Shown here piece by piece: positions 11,901 through 24,271 of a stretch of DNA of 64,000 nt (the stretch's first letter is position 1; the number at the start of each line of letters is the position of its first letter). The translations under genes and the position numbers were made by a program. The notes below the pieces were generated by a model. It was given only the letters and a program-made list of their open reading frames with translations, was not told the origin of the DNA and made no database searches. The DNA is from Glossina fuscipes (lineage: Eukaryota > Arthropoda > Insecta > Diptera > Glossinidae), in assembly GCF_014805625.2 (NCBI RefSeq), contig NW_023998414.1, positions 29,570,772-29,634,771 of the forward strand, read 5' to 3'.

Positions 11901-13917
11901 TATATTAATAATATTAACGGCATCTCCATCACATGATATATTATAAAATACGTACAACAGAGCAGCAAGAGAAAAATAGGAAGAGATGAAGAGTGAATGG
12001 CAGAGTGTTTATTAAAGTTCTTAAGAGCGAAAAAGAGGGAGCTAGCACGACTTGCGCTCTATTTGATATCTTACAACACCCAAAATGTATGCTATAAACT
12101 TTTCCAAAATTAACAACTCCAACAGTGTATTGATAGAATTATGAAGTAAGTGAATGCGCTGAAAAATGTTTTTTTCCTTTTTTTTTTTTTTTTTTGTATT
12201 CAGTTTGTCTTTAATTTCGCATTTAGATGGGGATCGTCACTGAAAAGATGCAAATCTGTCAACATTTTGACATATCATAACCATTAATCATTTTATAAAA
12301 AAATTCGTTTTCTATGTATACAAATGAGCTTTCTAAGGTTGTTTTTTTTTTAAGAAGAAGAAAAAGAAGAAGAAAAATAAGAAGATATGCTACATATATG
12401 TCAATGCTGCAAAGTGTGGATATATCATGAAACTAATTTTTAAATATTCATATTCATCCACATAACGCGCAAATAAAAAGATATTTATCAAAGTACCTTA
12501 CAGCTATTAAAACCGCACTGCACTTCATTTAAGGGGTCATGGCTTCTGCATTGAAAATATAAACTTAATTCTCCTAAGTTTAACTTTTCTTAACTTCGTT
12601 TCCTCTGATTTTGTTGCTCAGCCTTTTGTGTAGTTAGTATTAGAGTTTCTCCAGTGCTTAGGAACTTTATAGCAGTATGTTATCATTGTTGTTCCATGGC
12701 TATTGAACACACTTTCAGTTAGGTGTTTTCTAACTTGTGCTTCACTTTTTCTTTTTTTTTTTTTTAGTTTTCTTTCTATTTTTCCCCAAAAGGTAAAGAG
12801 CAGCTAATCATATCCCTTATCGGTCTACCATGATAAGTTATTGCAGAGTGAAATCAAAAGTGATGCAAATTTGACCTACATTTTTCCCCCTTTATAAACT
12901 TGTGGTATTTGCATATGCATATATTGGATTTTCTCTATATTCTATCACTAATGGCATATGTGTCCAACTATCTCAAGCACACCTTGTCTGTTGCATTTTT
13001 GTTAAATTTTTAGAAAAAGTTTCCTTTCAATCATTTTGTTTACCGTTAGTGAGTGTTGGTAATTCTTAAGTTATCGCTTTTTTACTTCTATTTTCTCTCC
13101 TGCCCGCCATGACAATTATGTTTACAGTATCAAACGAAATTATGCTTTACTTAATATTAAAAAAGTCAACCCACAAGTTTATTAAAAAATTCTTTGTTAA
13201 GAGATTTTTTTTTCTTTTTTTATTTTAGTTTGCTTTATTTTGGTTTTTGTGGGGTAAGAAGCGCTTTACCAGTTGGTTTTATTTAGTTTTTGTGTTTTAA
13301 TGAATGAATATATATACATATACTCTTTTTTATGAAGCATTATGAAGCTCTTAGGCAATAGTCTTATGACCTCGTTTATCTACTTTTAGTTTTAATCTTT
13401 CATAATTTACGATTTTCAAGCAAAAGCGTCGTACATTGATTGCAGCGATTCCAAGTTATGTACATTGAATGTATCTTCACGAAGAAAATACCAATGAATG
13501 ATAGATGCACAAAACGATGTAATACCTAAGTAATAATTAAATTGTTTTCTTCTTCAATGTAAAGAGACTTTAAAAATAGCTGCAAGAGTTTTTTATTATA
13601 TACAACGAAGCCAGCAAGATTTTAATTTTGTTTTTTTCAATTTTTAAATTGTTTTTGAAATTTTTGCTACATGTACGAGTCATTCTAGCTAATTACGTTT
13701 CGTTATACAATACATTGCCATATGAAGTTCGAAGAAAAAGTGTCTTTATTCCGCATTTGAGTCTCTGTGTAGTTTAATTATGTATGCTCTTATAAGTCCC
13801 AAAAGCAATGAAAATATGAATTTAAGAAAAACTAAAGATATTTTATAAATGCTTGTTGCATTTTGTGGAACTTAACCTAAAGAAAAGCCATTATAATCTA
13901 TGAACGAAAAGAAAAGA

Positions 13918-13941
13918 AACAACAACAACAACAACAACAAG
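13918..13941. repeat. (AAC)8 microsatellite
   Basis: Eight AAC units, read as the cysteine run in the minus-strand frame here, which is therefore not a gene. Confidence 0.9.
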
Positions 13942-15499
13942 AAATAACTCCCCTAAAGAAATAAATAAATCCCAATATGCACAATAAAATATAATTAAAA
14001 GAGAAATGCAACACTTTATAATATTGTTGCGTTAAAAGCAAGACAAAAAAAAAATGAAAAAAAAGGAAAAGTAAAAGGAAAAGAGAACAACTAAAAAGAG
14101 TTTTCAATAACTTAGAATAACTCTTAAGCTACTGTTTTTACGTAAATTTTAATTGCATAGGCACGTGAGGCAGCGCTTAAAACATCTCAACTTAAGGGTT
14201 ACCGTCGTGTAGAAAGTTAAATTATTTACTGCAATTTTTCTCTTTTTGTTTTGTTCCATATAGCCAGCGTATAATCAAACGAATACAATTTCATGCATTG
14301 CACTTTCATGTGTAGTAAAGTACTTCTGGAGATGAGGAGTAATACAAGTAAAAAGAGAAAATCAAACTAGGATTAGGTTTCACTCCTGATCGAATGGATG
14401 GAAAAATTAAGAACATATACAGGACAGATGTCTGTCTATAGTTTTTTTTGCACTGAAAATGTGCTTTATAAGGAACTCCTACACGCTACAAAGTTGAAAC
14501 TTTAATTGCATGTCTCAAGTTTTGCGCGCCAGGCTTCAAGTAGCCGCAATAAAACATGAAAGCATGGATATATAAAAAAAATGATTTCAGATCTCGACTC
14601 CTCCTACAGCAAAATGCATTATGGTGATTGTTTCCAGCAAAAAAAAAAACCTTTTGTGTTCTATTATTTTGCGTATGTGACGAAGCGAACTATTTGGAAC
14701 TCTTTTAAAAACTCTCTCGTTGCTAAATAGAAAATTTCTGCCCCTACAAAGCTTCTTTAGCTTCCTTATGAGACTTGCGTAGTCCAAACTTAAAATAAAT
14801 AAATGTTTGAAATCAACTGAAAATTACTGCTTCTCCTCATTTAGTAGAAACTCTTGTGTAAAACTATTGCTCAAGTAATGGATCAGAGAAAGTACTCGTT
14901 AGGAATATTAAAAATATAAAGTTTAAACGAATCTTTCGCCTTTCCAACCAACACGGCCTCAGATATATTCATAAAAGGTCAACGTCATGACATCTCTTAT
15001 TAGACCTTCTCTGAAGCCAGAAGTTTTTGCAAATTCCGGGACACAATACTTTCGATTGACCTTTCATAAATTGTTGTAACGTGGGCGGATTTAAGCCGAC
15101 TTTGCGAATTTAACTCACTACCTTACTTCAGGACGCATCAACAAGACGCAGACTTATGGGCAGCGTCTTTCTCGATGCTGTAATGCATCTCTGCCACGAA
15201 TAATTGCGCCCATATCCTAATGGGCCAACTCTTTTCCTAAGTGTTAGCTTTAGTTAGACATAAGCAAAGCTAACCAATTAAATTTGACAGCTTTCGCTTT
15301 AAAATGTTTGTTCAAAAGCTAAGTCCAAAATACGTTTAAAAAGTTTTAAATTAAATATGCTTTTAGTACTCATATAATCATGAACTACGAAGAGTAAAGC
15401 AAAGCGACATAAGTAAATTGTTAAAGAAAGAAGTCTTGAGGTAGATAAATTGACTTAACATAATTTATTGCATTGTTAATTGGTATACAACAGCAAATT

Positions 15500-15512
15500 T
15501 AGGTAATATCCT
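15500..15512. repeat. Left target-site duplication of SINE copy 1
   Basis: TAGGTAATATCCT, repeated exactly at 15699-15711 on the other side of the SINE. Confidence 0.9.
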
Positions 15513-15698
15513 ATACGCTTGAGTAGCCGAAGGCGAGGAATCTCGACTAGCAAGTTAATGATCGCGGGTTCGAATCTCAGGTGCGGTAGAGTTTTTAATA
15601 AAAGCCGATACCCTTAGATGCTAGTGCTTTTAAGAATATAGTCTTGGAATTTATTTCTCTGGCAAAATTAATAATAATAATAATAATAATAATAATGA
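15513..15698 (+). mobile_element. tRNA-derived SINE, copy 1, intact with TSD
   Basis: About 186 bp bounded by an exact 13-bp direct repeat. The 5' part looks like a tRNA: an A-box-like TAGCCGAAGGCG at 15524-15535 and, 31 nt further on, a B-box-like GGTTCGAATCTC at 15567-15578. The A-box context (GAGTAGCCGA) is nearest to the type II serine/leucine tRNA pattern. A tRNA-unrelated body follows with GGTGCGGTAGAG, GATGCTAGTGCTTTTAAG and TTTCTCTGGCAAAATTAA, then the tail (TAA)n. It is not a functional tRNA because no acceptor or anticodon stems close properly. A (TAA)n tail is also found on I-type LINEs of Drosophila, so mobilisation by an I-clade reverse transcriptase is a reasonable inference. 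Confidence 0.88.
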
Positions 15699-15711
15699 TA
15701 GGTAATATCCT
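15699..15711. repeat. Right target-site duplication of SINE copy 1
   Basis: Exact copy of the 13-bp sequence at 15500-15512, directly after the TAA tail (which ends ATGA). Confidence 0.9.
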
Positions 15712-16690
15712 CTTACTTTCGCTTGATATGTTCTGAATTGCAATTTCAAATTACGCCTCGCTATATGATTCGCATGTTAGGCGGTTATCATAAAATACTG
15801 CAAAAAACCCTTAATTTGTGTTGACTTATACTGTTCTTAAATTATAGCTTCCTGGCAACGTCTATCTCTTTGTTATAGCAAAGAGAGAGAGCTGTCAAGG
15901 TAATAAGCCAATTAAACGGAAGTGATACTTTTTGATTTTACCGAATAAAAGAGCGAATAAATATTGAAAGTAACGAGCGAAACTCCATTAAAATTGTGTA
16001 TATAAGTTACTATAAAGTAAAGCTAAACATCTTTTAAACATGTTGCAATTAAGTAATGCATTTTTGGTTACATTCACTAATGTTATGCTTATACTAGTAG
16101 TAAGAGAAAACCGGTTTCACATCTCACTCTCTCTCTGAATATATGACAATTACACAACACGCGAAAATGTTGTATAGTGATTCTCGTTCGTGTTTAAAAT
16201 TTTTATCACATTTGTTGTAAACACACAAACATACATATACACAATATTAATTCGACTGGTTTTATGAAAGAGAAGTTATACTCGGTTTATTCTTAGGTTT
16301 TATTTCTATGTTTTTTTTTTTTTTAATTTTCATAGATTTTTTTTTGATTTAACTTTGTTTAAGTAAATGCACAAAACAGCACATGTCCACGTACGTGTGC
16401 ATACCATCATCGCTATCATAATCGTTTAGCTGGCATATAAACGCTATACCAATTGAAAACTGCCGCAACAACACCAACAACAACAGAAAGCAGAACGTGT
16501 AGTAAAACAAAACAAAAATCATAGACAAACGGTGTTATGAGTGACTTCGTCTACATAAAATCCAATCTGAACTTCAGGCACAGTTGGAGCGTTGCATAGT
16601 CAAACTCAATTCCACTCATTCCATTGCAAACAGAGCGAATGAGTGGTTGTTTCACAATAACAATGCTAGCAAAAATCAAAGCAATCTTGC

Positions 16691-16692
16691 GA

Positions 16693-16734
<42 letters not shown>

Positions 16735-16761
16735 AAAGAAGAGAGAGTGAGAGAGAGAGAG
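16691..16761. repeat. (GA)n tracts
   Basis: Two GA runs (about 16691-16731 and 16740-16761) separated by an A-rich block. They explain the Arg-Glu repeat frame and its Ser-Leu mirror on the other strand. Confidence 0.93.
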
Positions 16762-17250
16762 CATTGAAAGTGAAGAAATTTGGTATAGAATAGATTTTTA
16801 TGTAGATTATTTTTCATTTGCTTTCAAAATTTTGAGCGATAAAGACGGTTTAATATACGTGAATAACGTAACGTCTAATTCTTCGAAGTGAAAACGTACG
16901 TAATTATTATTGATAAAAAAAGATTTACTTATTTATTAAATTAAAAGCAATTTTTTTTTTTGTTTTTTTTTTAATTCTTAAGCAGAAAACACGAAAAACA
17001 AAATTTGGGTTTTCAAGCTCCGAAAGAACTGTTCGCTTTAATAGTATCGGTATATTTTTTAAGAACGTAACGTATTGTCTTGTTGTGCATATCTTTCACT
17101 AACTACGGGGTTATAATATTAAATAAATTAAGTATTTTACGGATTGTGTGCATGCTTTGCCTATAAAATATAATATTGACTAAACAAAAAACAAAAAAAA
17201 AAAAGGAAAAAAAAATTCGAATAAATATTATTTAATTATTTTTTGTGAAT

Positions 17251-17280
17251 TGTGTGTGTGCGTGTGTGTGTGTGTGTTTG
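17251..17280. repeat. (TG)n microsatellite
   Basis: About 13 TG units with one CG interruption. Confidence 0.9.
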
Positions 17281-17932
17281 CCTTAAAATTTAAGAAAACG
17301 AAAAAAAAAAAAGATTTTAATTTTTTTTGGTAAATGCTGTGGTTATTATTGTTGTTGCCGTCTTGGGTATTGCACACTTCGGTTTTGCACATCAAAGCTT
17401 TCGTTAGTTCCGTGAGTTTCGTAATTTAGTTTGTTCTTCCTCTTCTTCTTTCATATACACATATATTTTTTAATCAGTCTTCTATTTATTATTTTTTTTT
17501 TTTGCTTCTTTTGCATTTTTTTTTTTTTTTTTCTGCTTTTTTCCCTATGTGCATAGAAATTATTAAAAGTTATTGCTTGTGATGAGAAATTTGTAAATTT
17601 CGAAAACATAATTTATGAAAAAGTGGTTTTAGTAGCGACAAAAACAAAAACAAAATCAAAAATATAAAAACCAGCTTTGTTAAATCGTCAACGCAAAAAA
17701 AGAGGTAATAACGCTTGTCTTTTAAGTCTCTTTTTTTTGTTGTTATTGTTGCTATTGTTATTGTTTGTTTTTTTTTTTTTTTTGTGTATTTTAAACTTTC
17801 AATTAAGATTTTATGTATGCGTACATGTGTCTGTCACATCTGCTACGTAACTATGTATGCGCTCGTATTTTGTGTACTTTGGAGGTAACAATGTGATTTA
17901 TTGTTCAAATTAAGTTGAAAACTTGATCTAGG

Positions 17933-17948
17933 TCAGTCAGTCAGTCAT
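17933..17948. repeat. Short (GTCA)n tandem
   Basis: Four tandem GTCA units directly before a T-run. Confidence 0.75.
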
Positions 17949-18149
17949 TTTTTTTTTTTTTTCAATAATGTCTGAATTTATATATATGAGAACCCTCTGC
18001 CTACAAAAATAATAAACTGAATGTATTGAGACGTGATGCAGCCTAACTTAACTGTATTGCGAGTTATCCCATTTAATCGGCTGAGATCTATTCCTTAGCC
18101 CTGGCACTTTGTTAAGTGCCGCTTACCATCAAGGGCGAATGTAGTAAAT

Positions 18150-18153
<4 letters not shown>

Positions 18154-18190
<37 letters not shown>
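18154..18190. repeat. Long poly-A tract
   Basis: About 37 uninterrupted adenines. They follow a moderately GC-rich segment (18030-18150) that contains a small hairpin, GGCACTT-TGTT-AAGTGCC. This could be the 3' end and tail of a 5'-truncated retroposon, but no reverse-transcriptase-like sequence or clear duplication was found. Confidence 0.85.
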
Positions 18191-18193
<3 letters not shown>

Positions 18194-19238
18194 CTTCCAA
18201 TTTTTTCAAAATGAAAAAAAAACATTTGATAGTGCATAGTTTCTTAGGCAATGCTACAGCGATACATGATCTCTAGTTGAAAACGCAAGTCTTTCGCGTG
18301 CATATTAATGAAATTTCGCGAAAAACTTTAGGAAATTTGCAATTATCTCGCGGTCCACTTATTATCTATTATTCAATTTTTTTTTTTGTTTTTTTTTTTT
18401 TTTCATATTATGGTACTAAAATGTAATAAAACAAGTATTTGTCCGGGAAATTTTGCTAAGTTGTGTAGTGTTGTCGTTGCCATGAGCAAACGAATTTCGA
18501 TTACAAGTGCATCAAAAATCCAAACTTTAGACTTGACAATATTTACTGTTAATATTTAGTGTTAATTTTAAAAACAAATGTTCGCAAATTTTCCTAACAA
18601 TGACATTTTTGTTTTACTCAAAACACTTTGGCTTAACGAATATATTTCGGTAATAAATTTACTTTTTTTATGAGTTTTTATGAGTTTTATTGACTGTATA
18701 AGGTTAAATAATAAAAATGCCTGAGTAGGAAATGTTCGAAAGCTATTCTAAAAAGTGGTAAAAAGTGATTTATCAGTCTCAAGCTTAATTTTACATCTTT
18801 ACCAAGTTGCAATTATTGCAATAAGATGAAGTTTATAATCACATCGAAACACTATAAACCCTATTGAAGATCGCTCTTTGCTATACCTATGATTTGTTTG
18901 TGTATGATTACAAAGAAAAGAGAAAAAAGAGAAAGGGAAAATTATTGAAAATAAAACTGTCTGTCGCGAAATTAAAGCGTAGCGCGGTGAGGTCGCCTAC
19001 AAATCTCTTAGAAATTTTAAAGTACGTAACACATATTATTGTTCGGAAATTTTGTAAAATTGCTTTCTTTCATAATTTTAATCTACTTTAGTAATTGAAT
19101 TGTAGAGACTTAGTATTAAACAAAGTTGTTAAGCGCAACAAAGGGAGTCAGAAGTGCAGGAGAAATTCTCCAGTTCGTTTGAACCACATTTTAAAAAAAC
19201 ACAAATTCCATTGTCCAAGTGCTTTGTGTTCTTAAAAA

Positions 19239-19275
19239 AAATATATATATATATGTATATATAAATATATATATT
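19239..19275. repeat. TA-rich microsatellite
   Basis: Imperfect ATATAT units with GTATAT and AAATAT variants. Confidence 0.85.
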
Positions 19276-20353
19276 ATTATAATGACCATATTCATCTTAG
19301 TGTGAAATGTCTGATTAAAGATTAGCATGTCATCTCATATTGGAGCTTGTCCTTTAAAATTCTGGCCCTTTCTTCTACATATTTTCCTATAAAGTTAGCT
19401 TCTTTCCTTCTTCACTTTAACACATATAAAAAAAAAATCAGATTGAAAAGTTGTAGAAAAAAAAAGTGGCGGCTATGTCATATGATAATCTCGATGAGAG
19501 CAAATATATATAACCGGAACTCAGTGGATAAGCGAAGCCTTTGTGTAGCCTTGTGTTCCGTCCGTGTTAGTCAATATTTGCCAAAATACTTGCTACGGAT
19601 TATATATCTTTTACACTTTTTTTTTGTATTTTTTTTTTTTTTTCTTTTGAAACCTCAAGAAGTACTCGGTAATCTTGTTAGCCCACTCTTAAATATTTAC
19701 TTAAAAAGGCCGGGGGTATTTAATACGATTTAGTTTCACAAGTCGAGGGAACAATTTTCATGCAAAAAGTTTATGCAATGTCGGTCGGCCTGCATTTTTA
19801 CTATTTCAAGTTTAACTTTTTGGATTATAAGGTTTGTTGAAGAAGCCTCAGATGACTTGTAAATGAAAAAAAGAAAAGAAGAACAATATTTGATACGATA
19901 TTTGATGAATTTTTCAATTAAAAATTTTACGAAACTCTTTGAAAAATTTCCCAAACGGTCTACTTGCCGGGCGGGAACGGTGGTGATCAGGAAAAGTTAC
20001 AGAAAGGGTGGAGTTAAGAAAGGGAGTAGTGTTTTTGAATATTCATCTCGGAAATGAAGATATTAGGTACGGCAGGGAAGACTACTGCTGATAGTGATTT
20101 GATTTTATTTCAAGGCAATATATAATGCAAGTTGTATGGAAGATTTTCAGCCGTAGGTTTAGTTTGGTCCCTTTTTTATGATAACCTTTACCATTACATT
20201 CTCCTTTGAAGTCTGAAATTATTCAGAATTCATTGAGAAACACTTTTTCTTTAAAATATCATTAAAAAGGAAAGGTTCTCCACTGTCAAGTAACATGGTC
20301 ACGGTCGCCACTCTTTATCAGCTTGCCTGCCGTATATATTCCTTCAAACTCTG

Positions 20354-20356
<3 letters not shown>

Positions 20357-20396
<40 letters not shown>
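20357..20396. repeat. (CT)n microsatellite
   Basis: About 20 TC units preceded by CCCTCTCCCTC. Confidence 0.93.
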
Positions 20397-20399
<3 letters not shown>

Positions 20400-21597
20400 G
20401 ATATTAAAATCAAATATAATATGTTATCTGGTATGAGAATTTGCCACTAACAGGCCTTACTTTTTAACTTTTAACTTTTCTTTTCATATACATATGTTAG
20501 GTAAGCGACATTTTAATTGTATTGGTTGAGGTAATTGCAGTTCGTTTAACTCATTTGCCATGAAACTTTAAACTTTTGCTTCACATTTGACGTTTGCAAG
20601 CATACATATGCACGAATTGAAAATTGAATTCATTTCCCTAAAACACCAAAGACTATCTTATTTATTGCTAACTTTGTAAACAGTTGCAAGAAAGCGCTCA
20701 CTTTGATATTTAGTTGCGAATACCAATGATTTCTATCGAATTTTATTCGAGTTTATTAGAACAAATTTGTTCCATCTTTCTTTTTTTTTTATTTCTTCTC
20801 TTTTTTCTCTATTAGTTTTGTTGACAGCGGTTAAGTTCATGGTCTCGGCCAGGTTCTCGTTTACAAGATTACAAGATTGATTTTATCATCCATCCGCCTA
20901 GGAAAAAGCAATTGGTTTCGATTTAAGGCTTTAGCAAAGTTCATAATTGTATGTCGCTTCTATAAGTTGCACAAATCTTTTGAAAATTTCTTATTATGAA
21001 GAAAGACTTTTCTTTTTTTTTTTTTTTTTCAAAGTTGTACTTGCCATATATTTGAAAAGTTTGGGAATTTGAAATTGCTATGCCATTATTTAATTTTATT
21101 ACACGAACAACATACATACATGTATACATGTATAATCGTTCGTTCACTCATTTGTTTCTAGATAGGGATTTGAAATGCAACTAATTTTTTTCCGTTTCAG
21201 TTAAATATTTATCGTACGAGAGAAACTATTAATGGATATTTTTTCGCATAAAAATTGAAAAGAAAAAAAAAAAAAAAAAAAGAAACTCGTTGGTACTTGT
21301 ACTTGATTGATTATAAAAATAGTGAGTCACTCGTTTAAATATAGCCGCAAGTCTGGCCCACATTGTATGTGGGAATTTGAATGAAAATATTGCTAACAAT
21401 CTAGACAATGCTCTTAAACAAAAAGTAGATGGACTTTTATTTTTATTTACACTTTTATCAATTGCAGAACTATCTTAAAATTATTCCATCGAAATTTTTT
21501 GCTAAATTGAATCCCGAAAATGTTAGCATAACATAGTAGTCAGCCAGTTGGACAGAAAGTGGGACATAATTAAAAACATATACAATATATGGAGTAA

Positions 21598-21632
21598 TGT
21601 AACTATATATACATGTATATATATATATATAT
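21598..21632. repeat. (TA)n microsatellite
   Basis: Alternating TA with an internal ATGTAT interruption. Confidence 0.85.
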
Positions 21633-22238
21633 AAATAAAGATTGATAATTTGATGAGAGAATTGTTACATGATTTCATGAAATACTTTATGTGACTATAT
21701 ATCTTTTCGAACTAATTTATAAAAGATCAAAAGCAAAATAAATATGGATTTGTAAATGCAGCCAAATGGGCAGCCATAGCATACGCTTATCTGCCACCGA
21801 AACATATCTATACATCTATATGTATATTGTATCTATCTATTTAAGTAATTATCCAATGGCTTGAGTCCTTCCCTTCGGTTTAGCGTAAGAAATAAAAGCT
21901 AATTAAAACAAGGGTCATCTCAGCAGAGAACATAGCAATTGAAGAAAATCTGACACTTATTGACAAACTGGCAATAACTGAAACTCATTTAGATTTAATT
22001 GCTTGTTATTCCTAAGCTTCGGAGTTTAGTGTGTTTACTTAACTAATTTTTCGAATATTAAAGTTTAAAAAAAAAAAAAAAAAATAAGCTGCAAGTGAAA
22101 AAAAAAAAAAAAGAAACAAAGAATTAAGTGTTGAAAATATTTTTTCTTCTTGTTTTCGACTTGATTTTTGTTGTAAGGTCTTTTAAAGTGCTACTGCTTA
22201 CTAGGCGTTATTCTGGCATGAAATCATCCGCCTGAAAT

Positions 22239-22410
22239 CTGGCTGAGTGGCTGAGTACGCAAAGAGTGTTGACTAACAACTCAATGGTCGCTTGAATTCA
22301 AATCTCAAGTGCGGTAGAGTTTTCAACGAAGTCGTTAGCCTAACACGATGCTAGTGCTTTAAGTTTTTAGTCTTAAAATTTTCTTCTCTGGATAAATTAA
22401 TAATAATAAT
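22239..22410 (+). mobile_element. tRNA-derived SINE, copy 2, diverged
   Basis: Aligns along its whole length with the SINE at 15513-15698. Shared blocks are GAGTGGCTGAGTACG (A-box region, 22248-22259 best fit), GACTA-CAA-T-AATGGTCG, AATCTCAAGTGCGGTAGAG, GATGCTAGTGCTTTAAG, TAGTCTT, TTCTCTGG-TAAATTAA and the (TAA)4 tail. Its B-box is degraded to CTTGAATTCAAATC. The tail is short and I could not find a convincing target-site duplication, so it is probably an older insertion. It has the same orientation as copy 1. Confidence 0.82.
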
Positions 22411-23429
22411 ATTTGGGAAAAATTTTAAACAAAAAGTAATCGATTCTTTCTTGGATCTATAGATCATGGAACGAAATTAATAATTGTTCTCAGTTACATA
22501 GCAAACTAATGCGAAGAGCAACTAATCTGCTCTCATGACAATGTGACTAATAAGTGAACTAAATTAAATTAAGTTTACGCTAAGAATTTTTAAAATTGTA
22601 TTTAGTGAAGTTAACACACATTCACGACCGCTGAAGGTAAATTCATGTCATTTCAAGTTTTATTCTGGACGTTCTATTGACATGTATTCATGTCCCGCAA
22701 TTTCTGGAACACATTAACGCAGTCATAGGAAATGTGTCGCGATATGAAGAACTTTTTCGCTCACACCTAAAGTTATATAAGCTATTGTTATGGAACGATA
22801 GGCATATTATATGGAACCATTCTCTAACTATGAACTTTTCGTAGTGCACAGATAGAGGAACCTTAGTAATTTCAGACCTCTACGCATGACTTGTCTATCG
22901 CGTTACCTACTTGCTAAGATATTTCCTTGCACATATTAGTCCTTACATTTTACTATCTGGGAAGAGATGTAATCATATAAATTTTGATCTGCAATATTGC
23001 GGCAATCACAAGTGACTTTAACTAATTAAATGGTCCGTATCAGCCTCGACAATTTACTATATACTTACTTTCTGTAGATATCGTAAAATTTTCTGTTTTG
23101 CTGTTTAACTCGGGGTGTATTTCGCAATAGTAAATTAATAGTAATTTGTAGCACTTGAATTTAGACCGAGCTTAAAAGCTTGCTTGTAAGATCTAATTAA
23201 GTTTTACTTATAATATTGTTTGTGCACTGAATATGTTTTTTGGGTTAGGATTCTTGCAGCATACTTAACGTTGTGTTACGTACTTTATATACCCACACAA
23301 AAAAAAAAAAAAAAGAAACAAAATTCTGCTATTTTATGCGATTTACAATAATTTTCAATATCTGCGAATATACTCCGAACGGGTTCTACATACATATAAT
23401 ATTCATAGGATCACTTCACCATCAAAAAT

Positions 23430-23790
23430 TATTTTCGCCGAAAGAGTCGGCCGCGGCGTTTCCGCTTAGATCTGCCGCGAAATCGTCACAGTTGTCATAC
23501 ACACACATACATACGCAATCCGTTCCTTTCGAAAGACTATCGCGGCAGATCGGTAAATTCGTGCCATCATCTTGTTCGCAAATCAGCAAATCATTAATCT
23601 TTCGAGATTCTCGATAGGCTTTCATATTGGGGGAAGTTTTTTTCATTGGACGAAAGCGAAAATCCTCGAGAAATTGAACAGGGCATTGCTGAATTGGCTG
23701 AAGTAGTTTCGCTTGGGTTAGAATCGGCCCACTTTCTGATAACAGTTGATAGTGGCGGTATACGTTCACTCTCACTCACTCAGTAGCCCT
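23430..23790. other. Less AT-rich island, possible exon or regulatory block
   Basis: Richer in G+C than its flanks, with CCGCGG and several CG dinucleotides. The minus strand stays open for 118 codons, but the frame begins at GTG rather than ATG; its peptide contains LSESGPILTQAKLLQP and SRKINDLLICEQDDGTNLP and has no domain I recognise. The plus strand is open over part of the same stretch, so openness alone is weak evidence. An 11-bp inverted repeat (GATCTGCCGCG at 23469-23479, CGCGGCAGATC at 23541-23551) lies inside. A GAGTGAGTGAGAGTGA stretch on the minus strand (about 23768-23783) resembles GAGA-type motifs. Confidence 0.35.
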
Positions 23791-24253
23791 GTGTCCACTA
23801 CCTGAACCTTTGTTCATAATATAAGTTTGCATTCATATATCAATTATCATATTTTTGTAGTTTTAGACGATTCCTCACCAGCTCTTAATTACGAATTTTA
23901 TAGTTTAGTTTATAAAACAAATGAATAAAATTAAAAACAATTTTTTTTTTTTTTTTGGTTAGCCCTAATTTTACCACGTTTTCTTATAACGAATCGTACC
24001 ATGAGCTGACTCTCAGTCACATATCAAAATCATGAGATTAATTAAAACGCCTAACTGTCACAAAATTTGTGGTCGTTTGGTTACTTCCTGTCCAAGTTAT
24101 GGGACTACTTTTTGGCTATGTGAATGCCAGTCATGTTGTGCCTCACATTTCATATTTGGTGAAAAGAGTTAATTTTCTCATCGCAACTAACTCCAAATTT
24201 GCAAATATTTAGTGCCAATTAATAATAATAAAGTAAAAGAAAAATAAAAAGAG

Positions 24254-24271
24254 TATATATATATATATATT
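24254..24271. repeat. Short (TA)n run
   Basis: About nine TA units. Confidence 0.8.

Larger units (their letters stand above)
11738..15499. other. AT-rich noncoding stretch with simple repeats
   Basis: Holds the TAA microsatellite at 11857-11900, several T-rich blocks (12171-12196, 12756-12766, 13207-13222), a purine-rich AAGAAG block at 12353-12383 and the AAC repeat at 13918-13941. Segment 15000-15250 is somewhat richer in G+C than its surroundings but shows no frame or motif I recognise. Confidence 0.55.
15712..22238. other. AT-rich noncoding stretch with many simple repeats
   Basis: No supported gene. It contains GA tracts (16691-16761), a TG tract (17251-17280), many T-runs of 10-20 bases between 16300 and 18400, a 37-base A-run (18154-18190), a CT tract (20357-20396) and TA runs (19239-19275, 21598-21632). 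The frames at 18864, 19347, 19736 and 19863 have no recognisable domain and the codon content of bulk AT-rich DNA. Confidence 0.55.

Noticed and set aside
15513..15590. A functional serine or leucine tRNA gene
   Set aside because: Box A and box B are present, but the acceptor and anticodon stems do not close, the match continues into a non-tRNA body shared with the copy at 22239, and target duplications flank the whole 186-bp unit. It is a SINE.
19347..19733. 128-codon plus-strand frame
   Set aside because: Contains a poly-Phe/Leu part from T-runs and no known domain; composition equals bulk DNA.
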